64,000 nucleotides of DNA from assembly GCF_033807715.1 (NCBI RefSeq), contig NC_084601.1, forward strand, positions 1,147,001 to 1,211,000, read 5' to 3'. Positions 33,269 to 43,010 of this stretch are shown piece after piece. Source of the stretch: Cololabis saira. Taxonomy: Eukaryota; Chordata; Actinopteri; Beloniformes; Belonidae. Position numbers and translations under genes: made by a program. Under the pieces are notes generated by a model. It did no database searches. It saw nothing but the letters and a program-made list of their open reading frames with translations, and was not told where the DNA came from. Within the stretch, counting starts at the first letter, position 1. Each line of letters begins with the position of its first letter.

Positions 33269-34377
33269 AGCCGGGCAGACACTGTGCGATTGTCGGCTCG
33301 TTTTGAGCCGATTTTCCAGTCGTACGACTATTTTTTGGATCAGGCCGGATTTTAACCCAATCGTTGGTCGTGCCTCGTGCAGTAAACGTGGGGTAACGAC
33401 GAGAGATTAACACCTCACCACGAGAGATTAACACCTCACGACGAGCTCCCCATCACAGATCGTGTGCTCGCAAAAAAATCAAGCGTGTTTGAAATCCTGG
33501 TGGCTCCTCGTGAAGGAATCACACAGTTGAAGCAGCTCCGACCCGATTGGACTCATCCTTTCACAGAGAGCATGCGCAATCTCTGATGTCACGTCAAAAA
33601 CTATTATTTGTAGTTTAAGTGTGTAATTCACATTACAAATCATGTTTTAATAGCAGAAAAAAAGACCGCATTTCCCACGTCTGCCCAGCCAATTCCTTGT
33701 CCAATCACGATGTTGTCTAATCTTTTTTCATTTATCGCCACACAGAATGGCACAAATTGGCGGATTGGCGGATTTATGGTTCCGCTTTACACACACGCAG
33801 CGTACGGTGTAACGTGGAACCATAAATCAGCCTTCAGTGTGTCTCTGTCTGCTGTTCTAAACTGTGTTGTCTCATTTTGCTGGGACGCCGGTCCCTCTGC
33901 CGAGACACAACTTTTGCGGTATGCGTTTATTGTTTTGTCTAAAAATGATGCGCAGTGCCCACCCAATCAGAAACAGTACAGATATTTTGGGATTTTTTTT
34001 TAATATATATATATATATAAAAAAATTAAATTATAGAAAAATAAAGGATCCCCATAACCTTTGATTGGGTGGGCAGGACGCACGTTTGGGTGGACACAGC
34101 CCACCCCTGCCCCAGAACCGGCCTCCAGTTCCAGTAACAGAGATCCGACGGGAGGATTATGATCGTATAGTGTGAGCAGACGTGAGGATTATGATCGTAT
34201 AGTGTGAGCAGACGTGAGGATTATGATCGTATAGCGTGAGCAGACGGAGCATCCGAGCATCGGGACGTACAGTGTGAGACCATAAATCGTGGGCTGTGAA
34301 CTTTTGAACTCTAGTCATGCAGTTTGAGATGGGGCTGAATCAAACGATTTAAAATATCGCAAAGTGTATGCCCAGCT
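33269..34377 (+). mobile_element. Harbinger-type DNA element, copy 2
   Basis: Ends are AGCCGGGCAGACACTGTGCG and the complement of AGCTGGGCATACACTTTGCG, flanked by TAA on both sides (33266-33268 and 34378-34380). At 1109 bp it lacks the LINE insertion of copy 1 and shows the undisturbed structure: GC-rich left arm, family P MITE remnant at 33767-33834, AT run at 33991-34030, three 32-bp subterminal repeats and right end. No transposase. Confidence 0.85.
33767..33834. mobile_element. Palindromic MITE remnant, family P
   Basis: Reads GGATTTATGGTTCCGC at the left and GTGGAACCATAAATCAGCCT at the right with a shortened centre. Shared in position with copy 1. Confidence 0.75.
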
Positions 34378-34380
34378 TAA

Positions 34381-35027
34381 GATTCCATTAAAAATGAAGC
34401 AGATTTAAAATAACATCCCCAGTGATGGACTTTGTTCTAAATACAGCCAATTCAGAGATTTTACGAAACTCGATCTACAACACACATGGGTGCACACGCG
34501 CACACACACAACTGCAGTGCTGGCTGTAGCAGATAATCAGTGTAATCCTCTCTGATTTGTTTCAGCTGATGCTCAGAGATCAAACCCAACAAGTGTCTGT
34601 GCCACGTAGATGGCCAGTCCCACTTCCCTCTCTGCTGTTTTTCTTGTCATTTTCACCATGAATAGCTTAAGAAGAGCATTTCAGCCTCGCATGCTATGGT
34701 TTCCAAGGGAAGTTTATAATAATTGAACGCAGAGCTCTGTTCGATGTGTGCAGAGAGAACACATGGTGATGTCAACATGTAGCTGATTGATCAGCTGTTT
34801 TAGTGTTGCTTGAACTTTGGATGATGCAGACAGCTTTCATCAAACACGCATTTAAATGTCAAAGACTGCAGGTTAGTCAGCATCGCAGCCTGCGACGTGA
34901 ACGTAGTGATCAATGTGTTTTCATCAATTAAGTGCTTTGAGCTTCCGTGGAACAGTGGAGTCCTTCAGGAAATGAAAACTGCAAATGCCCCCAATTAAAT
35001 AAGTCTGGAAATGATACAATGGGGTTA
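34381..35027. other. Spacer with no recognised feature
   Basis: No repeat ends; a short CA-rich patch near 34495. Confidence 0.4.
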
Positions 35028-35029
35028 TT

Positions 35030-35921
35030 AGGGCCCGAGCACAGACAGTGTGAAGGCCCTATTGTATCTGTAGGAATTCTTTTTTTTTTCCTAGTTTTTA
35101 TTTATTTTTTCCTACTTCTTCTTCTTCCGACGAAAGGAGGGCCTTTTTTCCCCCTAAACGTGTCCCAAAAGTCACCAAATTTTGCACCAAGCCAGCCAGA
35201 AAAATTAGATATTTTATGGTTAAATTAATGGGCGTGGCCTAAAGGCTCAACAGCGCCCCCTAGAAAACTTTGTGCCTCAAGCCCCACAATACGGTTTGAC
35301 GTACATGCACGGAAATCGGTACACACCTGTATCATGACGCAACTTAAAGAAAAGTCTCTTGGCGCCATGGCCGAAACCAAACAGGAAGTCGGCCATTTTG
35401 AATTAATTGTGTAATTTTGCCACAATTTATGCCATTTCTTCAGCCGCTTCTTCACCCGAACCGTAACGTGCACCCAGGTGTGTTATACATCAAAATGTGC
35501 GTCTCCATCCTGCGACGATGCGCATTACTTTTCGCTTTCAAAAGCGTTACCATGGCGATGATAGATGCCAAAAAGCGTGCCCCCCCTTCATCTGATTGGT
35601 CCATATTTGATAGTTCCTACTTTCTGCTATAACTTTTGAATGATTTGACATAAAGACTCGTGGGTGCTGTCATCGGACTCGGTTTTGAGTCCTTGAACAT
35701 AATTGCTGCAAATTAGCCCCGCCCCTTCTTCTGATTGGTCGATATCTGATAGTTCCGATTTTCTGCCATAACTTTTGAATGGTTTGATATAGAGAGTCGT
35801 GGGTGGTGTCATCTGCTAAATGTCCAGGCCTGAAGAATCTACATCAAGTCATACAAGCTTCCACTGCAGCCTGAACGTGCACAAGGGTGGAGGACCGTTC
35901 ATCGCTGCTTGCAGCTTTCAT
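35030..35921. mobile_element. Family D element, copy D3
   Basis: Left end AGGGCCCGAGCACAGACAGT, right end CGCTGCTTGCAGCTTT. Contains the CAACAGCGCCCCCTAGAAAA block and two of the roughly 124-bp 3' units. ATTA precedes the left end and follows the right end, a possible target duplication. Confidence 0.85.
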
Positions 35922-36604
35922 TAGGGTATTATTCTTGCGGTTGGTAACAGAATCCGTTTTAGCTTCTCACATGTGAAATTGGCTTCTTTTCTTCAACTTC
36001 TGTAACAAACAAACTAAAGAAAAGCCCTGAACTCCTACAGTCGAGGAGGTAAAGTCTAATTTCTGTTTATATTAAAACCTACAGTAAATGGTTAAAACTG
36101 ACATTTCCATTCAGGTAGCAGCTTCCGCTTAGCGGCGGATCCCTCCGCCAGCTGACCACTGCTCGGCAGAGATGGAAGACTGGCTGACAGATGGGCCTGA
36201 CACTCGGCTGCAACAGTTCCATGCTGCTGGAAACGGATCAAATCAGAGAGCTGAACAGAGATTTAAATCCCGCTGCAGCCCGAGCTGTTCAGTTAGTCAC
36301 TGTTATTATTTAGCACCACGGTGAATGCTGCTGACAGAGACATGTCAGGAATAAAATCCAGCCCGCCCTCCCCTGAGAGCAAGGAAATGATGAAAAGAAG
36401 GCTTGTTTTCTGGCTGAAGATCTTCATGTTTTATGCAAACACCGATATGACATTTTAAGGCTTACTGACTAGCACCATCTGTGTCAGCTGCAGAAATGAG
36501 CTGTAAATTACAGGTGACACCTCAGAGCTTCCCCACCAAGCTGTGGCCAAGTTTCACTGAATCACAGCTAGAAGGGTATCCAGAGGAAAGTATTGGGATG
36601 TGCT
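35922..36604. other. Spacer with no recognised feature
   Basis: Mixed-composition DNA, no gene seen. Confidence 0.4.
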
Positions 36605-36608
36605 TTAA

Positions 36609-37694
36609 AGGTGACCTATTATGGCATTTAATGTATATTTTAAACAGGCCTTGAATGTCTTAAAAACAATCTTAAGCTTGTTTTTTCTACATAAATCATA
36701 AATCCAGCCTGTGGGCCCTGTCACTAGTTTTACCGCTTCTAACCTCTTTTTCTGCGCCTCATTTTTAGGGAAGGGGGGGGTATGATAATGAGGCTCTGTG
36801 CTGATTGGCTCCCTGAATGACGTGTAGCAGGGGAGGAGGATAAACCTCGCTCCGCCAGAGCAGCCCGAGCCTGTAAATTATCACAACACTGAATTTTCAC
36901 AAATGGAAACTTTATTGTTGAAAAAATAAAATATGAGTTGTATATAAATAACATTTATGCACTATTCAAGCCGGATCTACCCGGCGGATGCTGAACGCTG
37001 GCCCCGGAGCCACGCCGGGCGCCCGGGAGCAGCGCTGCTGGAGCCGCGCGCATCACTGCGGCTTTAACGGGGGAATCTGACCGGTTCCGACCGGCCGGGA
37101 CCGCAGGAACCGGCCTGGACTGGTAGCAGGGACTCCCGGGGACCGACCAGCGGAATTTCAGCCGGATCTGCCCGGCGGATGCTGCGCGACGGGCGCCGCA
37201 ACTCCACGGCGGGCGCACAGATCGGCTCCGGGGCACATCCGCGGCGCATCGTCGGTTACCGGTGATCAAACCGACAGATTTGCCTGAAAATCTCGGAGGG
37301 TGAAGCTGGTCCAGCCTGGGACAGACCCCCGAGGACCCAGCTCCCAAACCACCCAGGAACCTGGATGATTTAACCCGGATCCGCTCCGCCGCGGCGCCGC
37401 GTCCGACTGGCTGAAGGAAGCACCGCTCCAGCAGCGGAGAGAGCTGGTTGTGGGCGTGGTTTCAGCAGCGGAGGCTGAACCTATGGAAATCTGCTCCCGT
37501 CGTGACGTCACGACGGGAGCAGATTTTAATCGGCTCAAAAAAAGTCACGTGACACTGGGGGACTCTGTAAGGCGGGGGTCAGAGAGCTTGCAGAGATTCA
37601 TGGTATTTTGTCTCCCCTGTGCTGGCAGGGTGAGGGGAGACCACTTTATATATGTTAAAACAAGAAAAAACGTGTTTTTCATAATAGGTCCCCT
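36609..37694. mobile_element. TTAA-site element, copy 1
   Basis: Inverted ends AGGTGACCTATTATGG and the complement of AGGGGACCTATTATG, flanked by TTAA (36605-36608 and 37695-37698). TTAA targets are typical of piggyBac and Kolobok elements. The 1086-bp body has AT-rich shoulders and a GC-rich core (about 36965-37440) with a duplicated GGCGGATGCTG block and a 40-bp perfect palindrome. A near-identical twin lies at 52604-53688. Frames in the core look open because of GC content; no transposase is present. Confidence 0.88.
37487..37526. repeat. Perfect 40-bp palindrome centred on TGACGTCA
   Basis: Arms AAATCTGCTCCCGTCGTGAC are exactly complementary without spacer. The centre, 37503-37510, is a consensus cAMP-response (CREB/ATF) site. 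The same palindrome is at 53481-53520. Confidence 0.95.
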
Positions 37695-37713
37695 TTAAGA
37701 ACTAAAAGCAGAC

Positions 37714-38335
37714 AGTGACTGTGTTTCCATGCATCAATAACCCTTTTAAAACCCGAATATTGGCAATAACCCGAATTTGCACGGCCATGTAAACACCAAT
37801 AACCCCTTTGAAAGAATTTGCTCATATTCAGGTTTTTAAAAACCCCAATATGAGCCCTGGGTTCCTCCTTTTAAAACCTGAATATTGGGTCATGTAAACA
37901 CCAAACGGAATATCCCCATCAAACGGAACAGGAATGTGTTTTCTGCACATGCTCTGTTCACAAGGAATCCTGGTCTTTTGAGTCCAGGAAGTTCTTATAA
38001 ACACGGAGAAACAAGACCAGGAGGAGACTAATCACTTCATAAATGTAATGATGGATATGAACATTTCTGCATTTGTAGACGGTAGAAAGTACCGGGATAG
38101 AAGATTTACAAGAAGGAGAGAGAAAAGTTGCGCGAAGCAGCATTTGTTTTGAATTTGGATACAGGAAGAAGAAGAGGAAATGACGGGAATTGTGTCATGA
38201 CGTTCTCCGTGCGTCGCTGGTTTGATCCAGATATCCTGAATGATTAATTACCATGTAAACGGAATATTCCCAATGTTTCAGTAACCGGAACATTAGCAAT
38301 AACCCCAATTTTGACTGCATGTAAACGTAGTCACT
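37714..38335 (+). mobile_element. Family B element, copy B3
   Basis: Ends AGTGACTGTGTTTCCATGCA and GCATGTAAACGTAGTCACT. Full length at 622 bp, uninterrupted. It begins only about 15 bp after the TTAA-site element. Confidence 0.85.
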
Positions 38336-38782
38336 ATTGACGTTTCAATTGAATGAACTAAAATAAGGTGAACATCTTAGGACTTTTCTCTGAGTCGTAA
38401 GTCCGGGTGACTCAATGCATGAGTCCAAGTCATCAGCGCTCAAGTCCATTTCCAGCGCTCAGTCCTTCAGATTGGGCTTGATTGTCCCTGAGCTCCACAG
38501 CAGCCTCTGCTTCCTCTCCCAGGTCTGAGCTTCAGTAAATGAAGCGCCTGCAGACGACCAGGATTGAATGTGCTGGACTGTTTGCATTTCAACGGGACAT
38601 TCATTAAGATATTTAGCCGAATCTCTTTTTGCTTCTGTTTGCTTTCGGTTTGTATCTCTATCATAACTTAATTTAATATCAATGTCGTGGAGGATTTTTC
38701 TCAACTTATGACATAATTTCTGGGTATGTTTAAAGATAGCTAGTAATGCCCAGCTCCTGCCCTCCCTTTAAACTCTGACATA
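38336..38782. other. Spacer with no recognised feature
   Basis: No gene or repeat end seen. Confidence 0.4.
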
Positions 38783-39147
38783 CAGGACTGTCTCAGGAAA
38801 TTAGAATATTGTGATAAAGTTCTTTATTTTCTGTAATGCAATTTAAAAAAAACATGTCATACATTCTGGATTCATTACAAATCAACTGAAATATTGCAAG
38901 CCTTTTATTATTTTAATATTGCTGATTATGGTTTACAGTTTAAGATTAAGATTCCCAGAATATTCTAATTTTTTTAGATAGGATATTTGAGTTTTCTTAA
39001 GCTGTAAGCCATGATCAGCAATATTAAAATAATAAAAGGCTTGTAATATTTCAGGTGATTTGTAATGAATCCAGAATGTATGACATTTTAGTTTTTTTAA
39101 TTGCGTTACAGAAAATCACAATATTCTAATTTTCTGAGACAGTCCTG
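38783..39147. mobile_element. Fold-back Tc1/mariner MITE, family C, copy C1
   Basis: Starts CAGGACTGTCTCAGGAAATT and ends with its inverse, between TA dinucleotides. The two arms of roughly 170-180 bp are complementary almost throughout, for example CATACATTCTGGATTCATTA on the left and its inverse on the right. TA targets and termini fit Tc1/mariner. Other copies are C2 (51120-51480), C3 (54572-54908) and a terminal scrap at 47696-47732. Confidence 0.9.
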
Positions 39148-40517
39148 TATTTGGCTACATGTAACAGATGTGTTGATCATCTGGTAATCTCTCTCAATTG
39201 TTTATTAATCATTTGATTACTCTTAGATAAAGATGGAGAACGTTCATCCTGCAGATATTTAGGTAGTATTCCTGTCCGTGTTGGAAGACGGCGGCTGACC
39301 GGGTCTCGTCCTCTTTGCCCGCTACTTGTTCTTAACCAGAGCTAAGCTGCCGTGTTGGGAATCAGCTGTACTTTTGAACTTCTAACCCGTCACCTCCAGC
39401 ACAGAGCCGGCATATATGTAATTTGTCGTTTGAGGGTGTTTTTTTTGTTTCTTTTGACACAGTTGTGACTTTTGACCTCCAGGCCTCTCGAGGGAGTGGC
39501 AGTAGAAATAATGATATTGTAGTCTGCTGCACTTTTCCACTTTTCTCTTCTGTGGCCACTTTCACCTCTGACTCTTAGAAATTCTCATTTTATTTTTCCT
39601 TCCCCTCCATTTTTCTCCCTAGTTCTTCTCTGATATTATTTTTGCCGTTGTTTGAACTCTCCTGTTAGCAGAGAACAAAGGACAAGCAGCACTTCATTTT
39701 AGCAGCGACTCTCAAAGTAATTCTCCAAATACACTTTTAAAATAAACATATTTATTTATGACTCGAGTGAAGACTGGCAAAAAATTACTTGAATTATTGT
39801 TACAAAGTACAATCTTGATTTTAAGTGCTTAATGCATTCCTAAATAAATAATAAAGCAGAAGAGGAAACCATCTGTGGTTCATTGTATTCAGCAGGTGGA
39901 CAACCCAAGGCTTTATTTTACAGTTTTGTTTATTTTTCAATTTACTTGAAGCCTTTTCTGTTTCACAATATTGGGATTAAAAGAACCAAAATATTAATCG
40001 ATGCGTAGGTCTCACGCCCAACCATTTTTAAATTGCAGATGTGACTCCAGAAAACCCCCAAACTGCTCGGCTTAAAATGCACTCACACCATAAATAAAAT
40101 GAGAAAATACCTGGGTGGGAACAGTGATCAGTCTGTGGGATCTCACATGGATCTAAATCGTTCAGAAGCTTTATATTCTCCAAGTAACACCATCCTACTT
40201 CAGTTAACAGGTGATGCTAAACCTTCTTTCTCTTCTTCTAACTGCTCTCTATTTACTGTCCACGTCCATAGCTAGGGTTAGCAGCAGGGGATCCCAGGTC
40301 CTGTTTCATCTAATATGAAATAGAATATTAGATGCAAAGAGCATGATGCAAGAAATGTTGGCAGTTTGGGAAATAAAATGAATTTTCTGTCAACCAGTGA
40401 AATAATGATGAATCTCTTTCATCCACAGTTCATGTGAAAGTCTGACACTTGTTAGTGCAGGTAAACTTCCTTGATGAGCGTCCACAGGCGGTTTAATGAT
40501 CACACAGGCCTTTCATA
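39148..40517. other. 1.4-kb spacer
   Basis: No gene or repeat end recognised. Confidence 0.4.
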
Positions 40518-40713
40518 ATATATCACAATCAGAAAAAGGTTTATTGCCAAGTTTGTTAAACACACACAAGGAATTTGTTGTGGTGATTGGTGCAATACAA
40601 TACAAGAGCAAATATATAATGAAAAGAGAGAAAATGTACAACATGAGGTTTTTAAAGTGTCTGTGCAAAAGTGACTTAGGATTGGAGTCTTTACGTTAAT
40701 GTAACGTAGAGTG

Positions 40714-40855
40714 GGGTGGGGGGGCAGTCCGTGGTAGACGGGGGAGAGGGGGGTCCGGGGGTCCAGGGGGGAACGGGGAGAGGGGGGTCCGGGGGTCCAG
40801 GGGGGAACGGGGAGAGGGGGGACTGGGGGTCCAGGGGGGTGCAGGGGGGGACCGG
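40714..40855. repeat. G-rich minisatellite with about 34-bp units
   Basis: Units of the form GGGGAGAGGGGGGTCCGGGG followed by a GTCC AGGGGGG stretch. It lies in the tail of the LINE coding region. Many G runs of four or more on one strand make it a strong candidate for G-quadruplex folding. Confidence 0.88.
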
Positions 40856-41009
40856 GGCCTTGTTGATGAGGACAGCTGCAGTTGGGGAAAAAACAGTTTT
40901 TGCGTCGTGAGGTTTTGGTCCTGATGGAGCGCAGCTCCTGCCAGAGAGAAGAGTCTGGAACAGTTTGTGTCCGGGGTGGGAGGGTCTGCTGCAATCTTTC
41001 CTGCACCTT

Positions 41010-41127
41010 CAGGTCCTGGAGGCTGCAGGTCCTGGAGGCTGCAGGTCCTGGAGGCTGCAGGTCCTGGAGGCTGCAGGTCCTGGAGGCTGCAGGTCCTGGA
41101 GACTGCAGGTCCTGGAGGCTTCAGGTT
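41010..41127. repeat. 16-bp minisatellite in the LINE (about 7 copies)
   Basis: The unit is GCAGGTCCTGGAGGCT, with minor variants at the right end. All frames stay open for 48-bp cycles, giving apparent Leu-Gln-Pro-Pro-Gly repeats. Confidence 0.9.
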
Positions 41128-41128
41128 C

Positions 41129-41232
41129 AATATTGATCCATATATAAGGCGCACCGGATTATAAGTCGTAGGGTCAGCTTTTGAAAAAATTGAAGGCTTT
41201 TATGTGTGCCTTATAGTGCAGAAAATATGGTA
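41129..41232 (-). mobile_element. Pogo/Tigger-like MITE fragment
   Basis: On the minus strand it begins TACCATATTTTCTGCACTAT and AAGGCACACATAAAAGCC, the familiar end of a vertebrate pogo-derived MITE. It includes GGTGCGCCTTATATATGGA at the other side. One true end is missing. Confidence 0.75.
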
Positions 41233-41284
41233 CATCCTCTGCTGTGCGTTTTTGGTGAGGGAGGTGATGTCCAGCTCCCACTTG

Positions 41285-41350
41285 AGGTCCTGGGTTATGG
41301 TGGTTATTGTGTTTATGATGGTTACGAAGGTTATGAAGGTTATGGTGGTC
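41285..41350. repeat. Degenerate GGTTAT-type short tandem tract in the LINE
   Basis: Repeats of GGTTATGGT and GGTTATGAA with variants. On the LINE strand they insert a Thr-Ile-rich stretch (TFVTIINTITTIT) between VESYRFLGTTI and TQDLKWEL, without breaking the frame. Confidence 0.7.
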
Positions 41351-41490
41351 CCCAGGAAGCGGTAAGACTCCACCGTGTCTGCTGGAGAGTCACACAGGGT
41401 GAGGGGGGCAGGTGGGGCTGCGTTCCTCCTGTAGTCCACTATCATCTCCACTGTCTTTAGAGCGTTGAGCTCTAGGTTGTTCTGACCACA

Positions 41491-42450
41491 CCAGGTCACC
41501 AGCTGGTCCACCTGCAGACACCAGGTCACCAGCTGGTCCACCTGTAGACACCAGGTCACCAGCTGGTCCACCTGCAGACACCAGGTCACCAGCTGGTCCA
41601 CCTGCAGACACCAGGTCACCAGCTGGTCCACCTGTAGACACCAGGTCACCAGCTGGTCCACCTGCAGACACCAGGTCACCAGCTGGTCCACCTGCAGACA
41701 CCAGGTCACCAGCTGGTCCACCTGTAGACACCAGGTCACCAGCTGGTCCACCTGCAGACACCAGGTCACCAGCTGGTCCACCTGTAGACACCAGGTCACC
41801 AGCTGGTCCACCTGCAGACACCAGGTCACCAGCTGGTCCACCTGCAGACACCAGGTCACCAGCTGGTCCACCTGCAGACACCAGGTCACCAGCTGGTCCA
41901 CCTGTAGACACCAGGTCACCAGCTGGTCCACCTGCAGACACCAGGTCACCAGCTGGTCCACCTGTAGACACCAGGTCACCAGCTGGTCCACCTGCAGACA
42001 CCAGGTCACCAGCTGGTCCACCTGCAGACACCAGGTCACCAGCTGGTCCACCTGTAGACACCAGGTCACCAGCTGGTCCACCTGTAGACACCAGGTCACC
42101 AGCTGGTCCACCTGCAGACACCAGGTCACCAGCTGGTCCACCTGCAGACACCAGGTCACCAGCTGGTCCACCTGCAGACACCAGGTCACCAGCTGGTCCA
42201 CCTGTAGACACCAGGTCACCAGCTGGTCCACCTGTAGACACCAGGTCACCAGCTGGTCCACCTGTAGACACCAGGTCACCAGCTGGTCCACCTGCAGACA
42301 CCAGGTCACCAGCTGGTCCACCTGTAGACACCAGGTCACCAGCTGGTCCACCTGCAGACACCAGGTCACCAGCTGGTCCACCTGTAGACACCAGGTCACC
42401 AGCTGGTCCACCTGTAGACACCAGGTCACCAGCTGGTCCACCTGCAGACA
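41491..42450. repeat. 32 x 30-bp perfect minisatellite, in frame with the LINE
   Basis: Thirty-two consecutive 30-bp units differ at one site only, C or T at unit position 25. On the LINE strand each unit encodes VDQLVTWCLQ, and the variant is synonymous (CTG or CTA, Leu). In the next frame it encodes GDLVSAGGPA or GDLVSTGGPA. Both frames are open for over 400 codons. The original LINE has one VDQLVTWC segment, still seen in the flanking sequence on either side. With 1 for C and 2 for T the order is 12112112 12111212 11221112 22121221. Confidence 0.97.
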
Positions 42451-42455
42451 CCAGG

Positions 42456-42862
42456 CCTGGGTAGCTGGGGGTGGGACTCCACCTTCTGTGTGGGGTCTGC
42501 CCCGGTCTGTCCGGGTTGGGGGGGTCTCTGTGGCGATGCTTCTGGTGGTCGTGGTCGGTGGAGCTTCTCAGTGTGGACGGCCGCCCATAGGTAGTGTTTT
42601 CCTCACCTGGATCGTTAGTGCTAAGCCATGTCACCAGTCCACTTATTGTGTGTGTGTGTGTGGGTGTGGGCGTGTGAGTGTGTGCACATGTATATGAGTG
42701 TGAGTGAGTGTGTGTGTACGCGTGGGGGGTGGGGTCGTATGGAATGTTTTAAATTGTGTTTTTTATTGTTATTTTATTCTGCATGTAAAGCACCATGTGT
42801 TGCATTTTATATTGTATGATATGGCGCTATACAAATAAATAAAGTTTAAGTTTAAGTTTTAA
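42456..42862 (+). mobile_element. Retroposon-like insertion with ATAAATAAAG tail
   Basis: Separates the 30-bp array from the upstream LINE sequence, which resumes with GGTCACCAGCTGGTCCACCT at 42864. It ends TATGGCGCTATACAAATAAA followed by TAAGTT repeats, like the tails of L2-type LINEs and the SINEs that borrow them. A TG-rich stretch lies at 42645-42720. Its head is not recognised and no clear target duplication was found. Confidence 0.55.
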
Positions 42863-43010
42863 GGTCACCAGCTGGTCCACCTCCCACCTGTAGGCGGACT
42901 CATCACCACCAGAGATGAGTCCAATGAGGGTGGTGTCGTCCGCAAACTTCAGGAGCTGGACAGACTGATGACTGGAGGTGCAGCTGTTGGTGTACAGGGA
43001 GAAGAACTAG

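Larger units (their letters stand above)
40518..43010 (-). mobile_element. LINE of the Rex1/L2/CR1 group with three internal tandem arrays
   Basis: On the minus strand, from high to low coordinates: LKFADDTTLIGLISGGD (reverse transcriptase motif, FADD near 42930-42950); VDQLVTWC; then after the 30-bp array NNLELNALKTVEMIVDYRR and LKWELDITSLTKNAQQRMY; later QTLPPRTQTVPDSS and RSIRTKTSRRKNCFFP, which close the protein of this LINE group; and a 3' end containing GGCAATAAACCTTTTTCTGA. The copy is interrupted by another repeat (about 42456-42862), a pogo-like scrap (41129-41232) and three tandem arrays, so it is dead. The exact clade is not certain. Confidence 0.8.

Noticed and set aside
36955..37347. 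130-codon minus-strand frame in GC-rich DNA, and its counterpart at 52950-53243
   Set aside because: Lies in the GC-rich core of the TTAA-site elements; low stop density is explained by composition, and the two copies differ in frame integrity.
41390..42634. 414-codon frame with repeating GDLVSAGGPA
   Set aside because: It is the alternative frame of the 30-bp LINE array. The true phase is VDQLVTWCLQ, which runs on into recognisable LINE protein; this frame does not.
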